Counted from the first letter of the stretch, positions 43,224-52,443 are shown. The stretch: 64,000 nucleotides of DNA from Microbacteriaceae bacterium (GCA_025464995.1 JAODMO010000055.1:99861-163860), one strand, 5' to 3'. Program-made: numbers and translations. The notes: generated by a model from the sequence alone, not told the origin.

Positions 43224-43234
43224 CTTCGCCGCCC

Positions 43235-44383
43235 TCATACCGGCGGCGCGCTGAAACTGGGCCACTCCGCGAGCGGCGTCGCGAGGCATGTCGCCGCGAG
43301 TTCGAGCGACTCCCGCATGACCACGTGCATGTCGAGGTAGCGGTACGTGCCGAGACGGCCGATGAAGCTCGTGTGCTCCTCGGCCTCGGCGAGCTCCACA
43401 TATCCGGCGAGCAGCTTCTTGTCGGACGCGAGCCGCATCGGGTAGTACGGCACGTCACCCGGCTCAGCCGCCTTGCTGTACTCGCGGAAGAGCACCGTCT
43501 TGTCGTGCGACTCCCACGGCGTGAAGTGCTTGTGCTCGGCGATGCGCGTGTACGGCACCTCCTGCTCGCAGTAGTTGATCACCGCATTGCCCTGGTGGTC
43601 GCCATCTGCCTCGAAGCGCTCGAACACGAGCGAGCGATACTGCATGCGTCCGAGCCGGTAGCCGAAGTAACCGTCCATCTGGCCGGAGAAGAACACGTGG
43701 TCGTAGTCGTCACGCATCGACGGCTCGTAGCGCTCGCCGAGGCGCACCTCGATCGACGGGTCGTCGATCATCTTCTCTGCGATCGCGGTGTAGCCCTCGA
43801 CGGGGATGCCCTGGTAGGGGCTGTTGTAGTAGTTGTCGTCGTAGCTGAATCGCACGGGCAGCCTTTTGAGAATGGATGCCGGCAACTCGGTCGGCTCGAC
43901 GCCCCACTGCTTCTTCGTGTAGCCGTAGAAGAAGTTCTCGTAGAGCTCACGGCCGAGCATCTTCAACGCCTGCTCCTCGAAGTTCTGCGGCTCGCCCATG
44001 CGGGGGTCACCGAGCGTGGCCACGAACGTCTCCGCCTCCTGCGGCGTGAAACGCTTGCCGAAGAACTGGTTGATCGTGAGCAGGTTGACGGGCAGGGAGA
44101 ACACGCCGCGCGCGGTGACGGCGCGCACGCGGTTGACGTAGGGCCCGAACTCGCCGAACTGCTGTACGTAGTCCCAGATTTCCGCGCGGTCGGTGTGGAA
44201 GATGTGCGGGCCGTAGTGGTGGATCATGACGCCCGTGTGGGGGTCTCGACTCGTGTGGCAGTTGCCCGCGATGTGGTCTCGCTCGTCGAAGACGGTGATC
44301 TCGAAACCGCCGGCGAGGGCGAGTTCGCGCGCGAGCACGAGGCCGGCGAAGCCGGCGCCCGCGATGGCTATGCGTGCCGTCAT
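43235..44383 (-). CDS. glf: UDP-galactopyranose mutase
   Basis: 382 aa. Flavoenzyme that converts UDP-galactopyranose to UDP-galactofuranose for cell-surface polymers. FAD-binding IAGAGFAGLVLARELA at the N-terminus, HHYGPHIFHT, RFSYDDNYYNSPYQGIPVEGY and the late YRYLDMHVVM region are all diagnostic. About 380 residues is the usual length. The start overlaps the upstream GH1-like gene stop (ATGA 44380-44383). Supplies galactofuranose for the polymer cluster. Confidence 0.96.
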   Translation of the reverse strand: MTARIAIAGAGFAGLVLARELALAGGFEITVFDERDHIAGNCHTSRDPHTGVMIHHYGPHIFHTDRAEIWDYVQQFGEFGPYVNRVRAVTARGVFSLPVNLLTINQFFGKRFTPQEAETFVATLGDPRMGEPQNFEEQALKMLGRELYENFFYGYTKKQWGVEPTELPASILKRLPVRFSYDDNYYNSPYQGIPVEGYTAIAEKMIDDPSIEVRLGERYEPSMRDDYDHVFFSGQMDGYFGYRLGRMQYRSLVFERFEADGDHQGNAVINYCEQEVPYTRIAEHKHFTPWESHDKTVLFREYSKAAEPGDVPYYPMRLASDKKLLAGYVELAEAEEHTSFIGRLGTYRYLDMHVVMRESLELAATCLATPLAEWPSFSAPPV

Positions 44384-45825
44384 GATGCGAGCTCCCCGGT
44401 GATCTCCTGCACCGTCTCGATCGACTGGTGGGCGAAGCGGAAGCGCGAATCGTGTCGCCAGTAGCCGTCTCGCTCGAGCGCCGGGTGATCGAAGGTGCCG
44501 GTGGTGGCGAGTGAACGCACCATAGCGGTGAGCGGCGTGGGTCGCGGCACACCGGAACGCACGTCGAAAACCCCGGGCTCGTAGTACAGGTCGCCTCCGC
44601 TAGGGGTCGTGCAGAGGGTGTTCCAGTCGAAGGTGCCGAGCAGGCTCCATGCGGTCACCGCGAGAATCGGCGCGCCCTCACGGTGCAGTCGCGACGCGGC
44701 CCGCCACACCTCCCACAGCCACTGCAGCTGGGTATCGGGGTCGCCGTCCACGTGCACCTCGGTCACCGCGAACGGCACATCCGGATACCGGTCCCAGACC
44801 TCACGCAGCACGCTCGTGACCGTCGGCGACGACGCCCTCGGCGTCTGCATCGCCGGTACGTCGGCATAGGGCACCTCCTGCGTGCCGACGGGCTGGCACC
44901 AGGTGTTCCTGGGGTACAGGTCGATGCGGTCGTCGAGAAACCGGTTGCCCGTGAGGTAGTGGTTGATGCCGATCACGTCGGGCGGACACGGCTCGTCGAC
45001 GAGCAGCTGCAACTCGCCCTCCGTGAGCCCGCCCTGCGTCGTCAGGTAGGTGTACATCGGATGCCCCGGCGTGACCCTGCCCATAAGCAGGTCGAATCCG
45101 AGCCAGCGCCGGTCGTTCTCGAACGCCACGCGTGGCGCTGTCGCCTCGGTGCCGGTAGCGCGACCGAGGTCGTCGGTCTGCACGAGGCGGGCGGCGGGGT
45201 TCACGCGACGGATCGCGCGCATGGCGAGCGACGTGCCGCGCACCTCGTTGTAGAGCGCTCGAGCGAAGACGCGGTCGTCGCGACCGTGCGGGTACCAGAC
45301 CCCGTACAGGCCGCTGAACCTGGCGGTCGTGAGCGGCTCGTTGACGGGCGTGTAGTAGGTCGCCCAGGGATAGCGTTCGGCGACGCGGGCCGCGTAGGCC
45401 TCGAGTCCGGCGGGAAACTCGGGGTCGACGAGAGAGGTGTAGCGGGGTCCGCTGCCGTGGTGCAGCAGCCCGACGATGGGCTCCACCGTCGCATCGCGCA
45501 GAAATCCCATGCGCTCGTCGGGTTCGTCCCAGTGCAGCTCGTCAGGAGAGTCGGGCGCCGTCGCCTCCCACAACACCGGGTATCGCACCATCCGCAGCCC
45601 GAGCGAGTCGAAGAGGCGGAGATCGTCGACGCCGCGGGTGCCGTGCCCGTTCCAGGCGTCCTGGTCAGACCAGTAGTCGCCGACCCGGTTGATGGTGCAT
45701 TCCAGTCCGCCCCACATCTCGAGTCGTGGACTCGACTGGAGCGACTCCGGGTCGCGTGAATCGGCGCGATGCCGGGGGGAGTCGTCGCCTGCGTGAGACT
45801 GCTGGGAGAGGTGTCGTTCAGTCAT
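44380..45825 (-). CDS. GH1-like family protein
   Basis: 481 aa. TIM-barrel pieces of clan A glycosidases: acid/base-type Glu in YTPVNEPLTTARFSGLYGVWYPHG, and a second Glu in FAVTEVHVDG at the position expected for the nucleophile. No signal peptide. It resembles the GH1-like domain that in some bacteria is joined to a dTDP-4-dehydrorhamnose reductase for surface polysaccharide assembly. It overlaps glf and is 9 nt from the glycosyltransferase gene. Its place in the cluster suggests a role in polymer assembly rather than catabolism, but this is inference. Confidence 0.78.
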   Translation of the reverse strand: MTERHLSQQSHAGDDSPRHRADSRDPESLQSSPRLEMWGGLECTINRVGDYWSDQDAWNGHGTRGVDDLRLFDSLGLRMVRYPVLWEATAPDSPDELHWDEPDERMGFLRDATVEPIVGLLHHGSGPRYTSLVDPEFPAGLEAYAARVAERYPWATYYTPVNEPLTTARFSGLYGVWYPHGRDDRVFARALYNEVRGTSLAMRAIRRVNPAARLVQTDDLGRATGTEATAPRVAFENDRRWLGFDLLMGRVTPGHPMYTYLTTQGGLTEGELQLLVDEPCPPDVIGINHYLTGNRFLDDRIDLYPRNTWCQPVGTQEVPYADVPAMQTPRASSPTVTSVLREVWDRYPDVPFAVTEVHVDGDPDTQLQWLWEVWRAASRLHREGAPILAVTAWSLLGTFDWNTLCTTPSGGDLYYEPGVFDVRSGVPRPTPLTAMVRSLATTGTFDHPALERDGYWRHDSRFRFAHQSIETVQEITGELAS

Positions 45826-45834
45826 GATTCCCCT

Positions 45835-47028
45835 CTAGTCCCGCTCCAGCACGAGCTCGGTCAGTGTCTGCAATTCGGTCGTGTCGACCTTCTCGACGGC
45901 GCCGGCGAGCGGTGTGTCCCGTTCGAGGGCGGCCATCGACGCCCAAGTCGCGTCCCACGAGTTGTTCGCGAGGAGAGCGTCGACGCGTGCGATCCATGTC
46001 GGATCGTCGCGCCCTTCGCCCAGTGCGGCCTCGGCCGCGCGCACGAACTCCTCGGCGCTGCTCGCGATGTGCACGAGTCCGGCCTCGCCGTACGGCCGCA
46101 CCACGTCGCGGATAGCCGTCGAGACGACGGGCTTCCCCGCCGCGAGATACTCGGGGGTCTTCGTCGGGCTGATGAAGTTCGTCGACTCGTTGAGGGCAAA
46201 AGGCATCATGGCGACATCCCAGTGCGCGAGATACGCCGGCAGCTCGGCGTACGACTTCGCACCCAGGTAGTGGATGTTGCCCCGCCGAGGCAGCGACGAC
46301 TCCTCGATCTTGGCGACAGGCCCGACGAGCACGAGGTTCCAGTCGGGGCGCAGTGCGGCGATGCCGTCGATGAGCTCGAGGTCGGCGCGCTCGTCGATGA
46401 CGCCGTAGAACCCGATGCGGAGCCCCTCGATTCCGGCCAGGTCGGACGGCTCGGGCAGCTCGCCGCGCGCCGCCGTGAAGTGAGCGGCGTCGATGCTGCT
46501 CGGGAAGGCGTGGACGCTGTGGTGGTGCGGAGCCTTGGCCTCATACAGGCTGTGGCCCCCCGTGAAGACGTGGTCGGCCCGACGGAACAGCTCGATCTCG
46601 AAGTCGAGCATGCCCTCCGGGGCGTTCGCGAACGCCGCGAGCTCGTCCATGCAGTCGTAGATGACGCGCGTGGCGGGCAGGTCACGCGTGAACGGCACGG
46701 CCATCGCGGTGTAGTACCAGAACGTGGCATCCGTCACCTCCTCCGTCTCGAAGAGGGACTCGACCAGCTCCCGTTGCAGCTCGACCGCTTCGCTCTCCGT
46801 CGTGCCTTCGGGCAGGTGCGGCACGACGACTCGGAGGCCGTGCTCGCGCGCGCCGATGTCGAGACGAGCGACCGGCTCGTCGAAGAGCGGCTCCTCGACG
46901 AAGAACACGCGCCGGCGCGTCGCGAACCGGCTCAACAGGTGCTGCGGTCGCTGGTAGACGAAATCCCACCGCAGGTGAGAGAAGCAGACGAGGTCGCTGG
47001 AGAGGCTCGAAGAGTAACTGGGGGTCAT
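45835..47028 (-). CDS. Glycosyltransferase, GT-B fold (group 1/GT4 type)
   Basis: 397 aa from ATG 47028 (GGAG 9 nt upstream). Opens with LVCFSHLRWDFVYQRPQHLLSRFA, a signature of exopolysaccharide/teichuronic-type transferases (H-x-R-W-x-x-x-x-Q-R-P-Q), and has GVIDERADLELIDGIAALRP and FISPTKTPEYLAAGKPVVST, where the E-containing donor-binding segment lies. Probably transfers a hexose or galactofuranose in the wall-polymer pathway. First gene of the minus-strand cluster. Confidence 0.9.
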   Translation of the reverse strand: MTPSYSSSLSSDLVCFSHLRWDFVYQRPQHLLSRFATRRRVFFVEEPLFDEPVARLDIGAREHGLRVVVPHLPEGTTESEAVELQRELVESLFETEEVTDATFWYYTAMAVPFTRDLPATRVIYDCMDELAAFANAPEGMLDFEIELFRRADHVFTGGHSLYEAKAPHHHSVHAFPSSIDAAHFTAARGELPEPSDLAGIEGLRIGFYGVIDERADLELIDGIAALRPDWNLVLVGPVAKIEESSLPRRGNIHYLGAKSYAELPAYLAHWDVAMMPFALNESTNFISPTKTPEYLAAGKPVVSTAIRDVVRPYGEAGLVHIASSAEEFVRAAEAALGEGRDDPTWIARVDALLANNSWDATWASMAALERDTPLAGAVEKVDTTELQTLTELVLERD

Positions 47029-47291
47029 TGTCACAGTCTCCGATGGCCGGCCATGCGTTCCTGCCCCCCTTGACGAAACGCCTCTCTCGTGCCGGGATGA
47101 GAGGTTCGATATTTCGTGACACACGCTCAAGGGCGATAGCAGAGAATCTCGCGTCGCAACAGACCCGGGGCGGTCAGGTACTTTCCGCTAGAGTTGTTGC
47201 GAGGTAACTACACCTAGTAGCGATCTCACATTCCCCGTCCCGGCGTCGATGCCTTAAGGCCGCGCCTGGCTTACCCTTCTCGGCGTGGCTC

Positions 47292-47316
47292 CACGGAGTC
47301 TCCCCAAGACTCCGTG
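47292..47316 (+). other. Perfect hairpin in the leader of the GT2/HlyD/GH81 operon
   Basis: CACGGAGTCT pairs with AGACTCCGTG, a 10-bp perfect stem with a 5-nt loop, ending 8 nt before the annotated GTG at 47324. No T-run follows, so it is less likely a simple terminator. It could control translation or mark an operator. The remaining part of the 295-nt gap (47029-47323) shows no clear promoter pair. Confidence 0.6.
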
Positions 47317-47323
47317 ATTCATC

Positions 47324-49165
47324 GTGCCGGTTCCTGTTGTCTACCCGAAAGAGACCAGGTTGCTCACACACGTTTCCCGACCCGATTTGTCGATCCATCC
47401 CGCAGAAAACGATTCTCACCTAGCAGGCGAAGAGGCTCCCGCAGAGCCGCGCATCCTCGAGACGAGCAAGGCGCAGTCACCTTCGTTGGTCCTTCTCGTG
47501 CTGATCGGCACTGGCGGCATCCTGCTGTACGCCGGGTTCCTCCTGAACCCGGCGAGCAGGGGCGACTGGTTGCCCTACGTCATGGTCATCGGCGCCGAAT
47601 CGGTGCTCATCTTCCAGGCGCTCCTGTCGATGTGGACGATCCTGTCCGGGTCGCAAGACCCGCGCGACTTCGGCTTTCACCGCGCCAAGGCCGGTCTGTT
47701 CCGCACCCGTGACATCGAGCGGCTGTCGGATGCTTCGCAGCGACCGATGTACCTCGACGGCGCGCGTGCGACCGTCGACGTGTTCATCACCACCTACGGC
47801 GAATCGATCGACGCCATCCGGAAGACGGTGACCGCCGCCGCCGCCATCCGCGGTGAGCACATCACGTGGATCCTCGACGACGGCAAGTCGGACGAGGTGC
47901 GCACTCTGGCCGAAGAGCTGGGCGCCAGGTACGTCCGTCGTTTGAGCTCGGGCGGAGCGAAGGCCGGCAATGTGAACCACGCCCTGTCGCTCGCTGGCGG
48001 CGACTACTTCGCCATCTTCGATGCCGACTTCGTGCCGCGCCCCGAGTTTCTCGAGGAGACGGTTCCGTTCTTCTCCGACGAGCACGTTGCATTCGTGCAG
48101 ACGCCGCAGAAGTACGGCAACCTCCACAACGTCATCTCGCGCGGCGCCGGATATATGCAGTCCGTCTTCTACCGCTTCATCCAGCCCGGTCGCAACCGCT
48201 TCAATGCGGCCTTCTGCGTCGGCACCAACGTGATCTTCCGCCGAGCGGCCATCGACGAGGTCGGCGGCATGTACACCGACTCGAAGTCCGAAGACGTCTG
48301 GACGTCGCTCATGCTGCACGAGGCGGGATGGCGCACGATCTACATTCCGACCGTGCTCGCCGTCGGCGACGCCCCCGACACCGTCGAGGCGTACACGAAG
48401 CAGCAGCTGCGATGGGCGACCGGCGGCTTCGAGATCCTGCTCACGCACAACCCGCTGAGCCGCAAGCGCAGGCTCAGCCTCGACCAGCGGTTGCAGTACC
48501 TCGTCACCGCGTCGTTCTACCTCACCGGCATCTGCCCGCTGTTGCTGCTCCTGGTTCCGCCCATGGAGATCTACTTCGACCTTCGGCCGATGAACCTGTC
48601 GACCACCGTGCTGACCTGGGCCCTCTACTACGGCGGCTTCTATGTCATGCAGATCGTGCTCGCGTTCTACACGATGGGTTCCTTCCGCTGGGAGACCCTG
48701 ATGCTCGCCACCGCGTCGTTCCCCATCTACGTGGCCGCGCTCTGGAACGTCATCGCGGGCAAGGAGCAGCGCTGGAGCGCCACGGGCGACAAGTCGAAGG
48801 CGAGTTCGCCGTTCAACTTCATGATCCCGCAGGTGCTGTTCTTCGTCTTCCTCCTGCTCACCTCTGTCGTCGCGATCGCTCGCGATCTCGACAACGGAGT
48901 GCTGACCCTCGCCACGGGGTGGAATGTCACCAACACGATCATCCTCGGCAGCTTCGTGTTCGCCGCGAGTCGGGAGGCTCGCATAGGGCGGCGGGTGAAC
49001 CGTGAGCTCGGTCGCTCGCGTCGTTCGGCCGGCCGGCGGGTCGCGCCGTCTGGCACCGGCACCGCCGCGCTCGCGAACTCATCCACCAGCTTCACCACAA
49101 CCACCGCCATCATCCCCGCCGCGCCCCACAGCGCCGGCCCCGCCCGAGAGGAAGTGTCCGCATGA
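47324..49165 (+). CDS. Processive membrane glycosyltransferase family 2 (cellulose/curdlan synthase-like)
   Basis: 613 aa from GTG 47324 (the start is uncertain, since TTG 47360 is possible). Two N-terminal helices, a GT-A catalytic domain (about 150-400) with ITWILDDGKSDE, DYFAIFDADFVPRPE, SEDVWTSL (TED-like) and the polymer-holding QLRWATG (QxxRW type), then five or more C-terminal helices forming a channel. These are features of processive beta-glycan synthases. No PilZ domain is seen. With the GH81 enzyme encoded downstream, a secreted beta-1,3-glucan is the best guess. Stop overlaps the next start (ATGA 49162-49165). Confidence 0.9.
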   Translation: MPVPVVYPKETRLLTHVSRPDLSIHPAENDSHLAGEEAPAEPRILETSKAQSPSLVLLVLIGTGGILLYAGFLLNPASRGDWLPYVMVIGAESVLIFQALLSMWTILSGSQDPRDFGFHRAKAGLFRTRDIERLSDASQRPMYLDGARATVDVFITTYGESIDAIRKTVTAAAAIRGEHITWILDDGKSDEVRTLAEELGARYVRRLSSGGAKAGNVNHALSLAGGDYFAIFDADFVPRPEFLEETVPFFSDEHVAFVQTPQKYGNLHNVISRGAGYMQSVFYRFIQPGRNRFNAAFCVGTNVIFRRAAIDEVGGMYTDSKSEDVWTSLMLHEAGWRTIYIPTVLAVGDAPDTVEAYTKQQLRWATGGFEILLTHNPLSRKRRLSLDQRLQYLVTASFYLTGICPLLLLLVPPMEIYFDLRPMNLSTTVLTWALYYGGFYVMQIVLAFYTMGSFRWETLMLATASFPIYVAALWNVIAGKEQRWSATGDKSKASSPFNFMIPQVLFFVFLLLTSVVAIARDLDNGVLTLATGWNVTNTIILGSFVFAASREARIGRRVNRELGRSRRSAGRRVAPSGTGTAALANSSTSFTTTTAIIPAAPHSAGPAREEVSA

Positions 49166-49893
49166 CTTGGAAGAACCGGATCAAGCTATTCGTCGGATTT
49201 GTCGCGGTGCTCACCGTCGTAGCGAGTCTCACCGTCGTGTTCAACCAGCGTCAGTCGCAGGTTCCCTCCAACTCCGCGTCGATCGAGGCGAAGCGCTACC
49301 CGGTCGGCATCGACTACGGCGGCACAGTCACCACGACCGAGGTCGAGAACGGTGAGCGTGTCGCCGTGGGCGACACGCTCTTCACCCTGCAGAGCCCCTC
49401 GCTCCAGTCCGACCTCGCCAAGGGCCTCTTCAAGCCGAAGACCATCTCGTACTCGGTCGAAGGCGACGGCACGATCACCCTGACCGCGGCCGTCGCGGGC
49501 ACGGTCTCCGAGATATCGACCGAGGCGGGCTCGTTCGTGCAGGCCGGCCAGGTGCTCGCGACCATCGACGAGTCGGGGTCGCTGTTCGTCACCGCCCAGT
49601 ACGTGTTGAGCGCGCGCGACTACGCACGCATCGAGGAGGGCGCCCCCGTCAACATCCTGCTGCCCAATCAGCAGGTCGTGAGCGGTTCGGTCAGTTCGAT
49701 CGACGTCGAGACAGCGGAGGGCGAGGCCGAGTCGACCGTGCTCGTCACGAGCAACGGTCTCGTCGACGGGGCCTTCAACGGCCTGGTCAAGCGGGGAACC
49801 CCCGTGAGCGCGACCCTCTCGCTTCGTGACGACGGCGTCTTCGCGGGCGTCCAGGACGGCGTGCAGGACTTCATGCGGAAGATCGGCGTCTAA
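49162..49893 (+). CDS. HlyD-like periplasmic adaptor (membrane-fusion type)
   Basis: 243 aa. One N-terminal membrane helix (about 6-28), then a barrel-sandwich/biotinyl-lipoyl-like domain split in two: KRYPVGIDYGGTVTTTEVENGERVAVGDTLF, and a later copy TLTAAVAGTVSEISTEAGSFVQAGQVLATI. It ends with a short C-terminal beta segment. In polysaccharide operons such subunits help polymer leave the synthase. No outer membrane exists here, so it would sit on the outer face of the plasma membrane. Confidence 0.84.
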   Translation: MTWKNRIKLFVGFVAVLTVVASLTVVFNQRQSQVPSNSASIEAKRYPVGIDYGGTVTTTEVENGERVAVGDTLFTLQSPSLQSDLAKGLFKPKTISYSVEGDGTITLTAAVAGTVSEISTEAGSFVQAGQVLATIDESGSLFVTAQYVLSARDYARIEEGAPVNILLPNQQVVSGSVSSIDVETAEGEAESTVLVTSNGLVDGAFNGLVKRGTPVSATLSLRDDGVFAGVQDGVQDFMRKIGV

Positions 49894-49897
49894 CCCG

Positions 49898-51952
49898 ATG
49901 GCCCGCGTCAGAACAGGGCTGGCCCTCGCCGTGGCCACAGGCCTCCTCCTCTCGGGGTGCGTGCCGGCCACCACCGACAAGCTCGCGGATATCTCGTCAG
50001 CCTCCGCCCCGGATGAGCCGGTCTTCGGCGACGCCGAGGTGGCCGAGCTCGTCGCGGCGCTGCCGGAACGCACCGTGAAGCCTCTCCCGGCAGCACGGCT
50101 CGCCGACGGGTTGGCCAAGCCGACGAACACCTGGTTCGCCGGACTCGTCTTCGGCGAGAACACGATGCCCGTCTTCCCGCTGCCGCTCTCGTTCCAGCTC
50201 ACGGACGCCGGCTTCGCCCTCGGCCTGCCCGTCGTCACCACGACCGCGGCGAACATCGCGGGCGGATTCGTCGCGGCTGTCGAGCCCGACATCGGCGCCG
50301 ACGACCAAGTCGTCACGGCCTATGACGCCGCGTCGGTGACGATCACGCAGTACAGGGGAGAGGCGAAACTCGGTCACACCGTGATCGCGGAAGGCTCCCC
50401 GTTCGTCAATTTCACCGCCGAGTCGGGCGTCGAGATCGGGCTCGGCAGAGGCTTCAGCGCGACTTCGACCGACGGGTACTCGACTGCCAAGGTCGGCGGC
50501 GTCACCTACGGGCTGGTCACCCCCGGAACCGTGGCTGGCTCGACGTTGACCCTCGACGCGGGCCAGTCGGCGACGTGGTTCGCGCTGCCCGCGGGCGCAG
50601 ACGAGTCGCGCTTCGTCGAGGCCGCGCGCCATCCGGTGACCGGCACCACCCTGGAGTACGACGTGAGCGAGACGAAGGCGACGACGAGCATCGGCTACGT
50701 GACCGCCGATTCGAAGCCGACGCTCATCGCGGTGCTGCCCCACCAGTCGGCGGGCCTCGCCGACTGCGACGCAAGCGGCGACCTCGGCGATTTCGAGAGC
50801 ATCTACGGAACCCTTGCCGTGTGCTCCGGAACGCACCTGACCTGGAGCGTGCCTCTGCTCGAGGCAGACGGCACCATCGACCTCTCGGGCATCACGGCCG
50901 AGCAGAAGTCGACACTGGCCGATCATGTCGCGGCAGACGCCGCGACGATGCCCGCCTTCCCGAGCGACACCTACTTCGGCGGGAAGGCGCTCGCCCGCGC
51001 GGCCAACCTCTGGAGCGTCGCGACACAGGTCGGCGCCGACGAGGCCGCTGCCCAGGTCAAGGCGGAGGCCGTTGCCGAGCTCGACCAGTGGATGGAGGCG
51101 AGCGGCTGCGAGGATCGCGCGGCACGCTGCTTCGTGTACGACGCCGACGCCGGTGGAGTCGTCGGGCTCGACGCCTCCTTCGGTTCGGACGAGTTCAACG
51201 ACCATCACTTCCACTACGGGTACTTCCTCTACGCCGCGGGACTCCTCGCCGCCGACGACCCGGCGCTCGCCGAGTCGTGGGCTCCCGTCATGAACCTGCT
51301 GGCGGCGGATGTCGCGACCTACTCTCCGGGCTCGGACGACGACAGCAGCTACTTCCCGTCTCAGCGCGTGTTCGATGCCTACGCGGGACACTCCTGGGCG
51401 AGCGGCACGTCGCCGTTCGCGGACGGCAACAACCAGGAGTCGAGCTCGGAGGCGGTCAACGCGTGGAACGGCCTGGCCCTCTGGGCCGCGGCGAGCAAGC
51501 AGCCGGCTCTCGCGACCGAGGCCGCCTGGCTCCTCTCGTCGGAGGCGGCATCCGCGTCGGCGTACTGGACGAACTTCGACGCCTCCGACCCCGTGTACGA
51601 CGGCTTCGAGCACGAGATGATCTCGCTCAACTGGGGTGGCAAACGCGATTGGGCCACCTGGTTCAGCGTGGAACCGAGCGCGATGCTCGGCATCACCGTT
51701 CTGCCCGTGACCGCCGTGTCGGAGTACATGGCGGGCGATCCGGATCGCATCCGCGCGAATCTCGCCGAGGCGGCACCGAATGGCTTCGACGTGCTGTTCG
51801 GCGACTACCTCCTGATGTACTCGGCGTTGGCCGGCCCAGAAGACGCGGCGGCCGCGCTCAATGCAGCGCGCAGTCTCAACGAGGACCGCATCGACGACGG
51901 CAACAGCCGCAGCTACCTGCTCGCCTGGTTGATGTCGCGCGCGAACGCCTGA
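49898..51952 (+). CDS. Endo-1,3-beta-glucanase, GH81, lipoprotein
   Basis: 684 aa from ATG 49898. Signal peptide with lipobox LSGC. The GH81 fold is complete: beta-sandwich N-terminal half, then the catalytic core with D435 in FNDHHFHYGYF and E514/E518 in NNQESSSE, which match the D and E..E positions of characterised GH81 enzymes. Cleaves beta-1,3-glucan. Located 4 nt after the adaptor gene, it would trim or release the product of the upstream synthase, like the BcsZ cellulase in cellulose operons. Confidence 0.93.
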   Translation: MARVRTGLALAVATGLLLSGCVPATTDKLADISSASAPDEPVFGDAEVAELVAALPERTVKPLPAARLADGLAKPTNTWFAGLVFGENTMPVFPLPLSFQLTDAGFALGLPVVTTTAANIAGGFVAAVEPDIGADDQVVTAYDAASVTITQYRGEAKLGHTVIAEGSPFVNFTAESGVEIGLGRGFSATSTDGYSTAKVGGVTYGLVTPGTVAGSTLTLDAGQSATWFALPAGADESRFVEAARHPVTGTTLEYDVSETKATTSIGYVTADSKPTLIAVLPHQSAGLADCDASGDLGDFESIYGTLAVCSGTHLTWSVPLLEADGTIDLSGITAEQKSTLADHVAADAATMPAFPSDTYFGGKALARAANLWSVATQVGADEAAAQVKAEAVAELDQWMEASGCEDRAARCFVYDADAGGVVGLDASFGSDEFNDHHFHYGYFLYAAGLLAADDPALAESWAPVMNLLAADVATYSPGSDDDSSYFPSQRVFDAYAGHSWASGTSPFADGNNQESSSEAVNAWNGLALWAAASKQPALATEAAWLLSSEAASASAYWTNFDASDPVYDGFEHEMISLNWGGKRDWATWFSVEPSAMLGITVLPVTAVSEYMAGDPDRIRANLAEAAPNGFDVLFGDYLLMYSALAGPEDAAAALNAARSLNEDRIDDGNSRSYLLAWLMSRANA

Positions 51953-52028
51953 TACACGAAGGTGACGTACCGTCCCGTGAAGCCGCGCGTGCCGATCCGT
52001 CCGCCCGTCCGCTCCACCTCAAACCTGC

Positions 52029-52034
52029 TAGACT
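52029..52034 (+). promoter_or_regulatory. -10 box TAGACT upstream of rpsO
   Basis: TAGACT 87 nt before the rpsO ATG gives a leader that contains the hairpin at 52071-52092. No clear -35 at 17 nt. Confidence 0.4.
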
Positions 52035-52070
52035 CCCAAGGTTGCCGTAGGACGGCCGCGGATAAAGAGA

Positions 52071-52092
52071 GCCGGCACATTGTGTGACCGGC
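52071..52092 (+). other. Hairpin in the rpsO leader (possible S15 autoregulatory site)
   Basis: GCCGG-CACA-TTG-TGTG-A-CCGGC forms a 9-bp stem with a single bulge and a tight loop, 28 nt before the start codon. S15 represses its own synthesis through leader structures in several phyla, including Actinobacteria, although structures differ between groups. Confidence 0.55.
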
Positions 52093-52120
52093 ACCGCGCA
52101 ACGAGGGAAAGGGGTCATCT

Positions 52121-52390
52121 ATGCCTTTAGCACCAGATGCCAAGAAAGCAATCATCGACGAGTACGCCACTCACCCTGGTGACACCGGAAGCCCCGAGGT
52201 GCAGGTCGCTATGTTGACCGCACGTATCCTCGACCTCACGGAGCACCTCAAGGAGCACAAGCACGACCACCACTCACGTCGTGGCCTGCTTCTGCTGGTC
52301 GGCCAGCGTCGTCGCTTGCTCGGCTACCTCGCAGACGTGAACATCGAGCGTTACCGCTCGCTGATCGCTCGCCTCGGGCTCCGCCGCTAG
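52121..52390 (+). CDS. rpsO: 30S ribosomal protein S15
   Basis: 89 aa, the standard length. Begins [30 protein letters not shown] and holds the [25 protein letters not shown] signature ([12 protein letters not shown]), which binds 16S rRNA helices. GGAAAGGGG 6 nt upstream of ATG. Normally adjacent to pnp; here pnp starts 6.2 kb downstream. Confidence 0.98.
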   Translation: MPLAPDAKKAIIDEYATHPGDTGSPEVQVAMLTARILDLTEHLKEHKHDHHSRRGLLLLVGQRRRLLGYLADVNIERYRSLIARLGLRR

Positions 52391-52443
52391 CCAGCTCTCC
52401 GCAGGCGACTGCACTCGAGCTGCTGCAACTTGGCTCAGCACGG

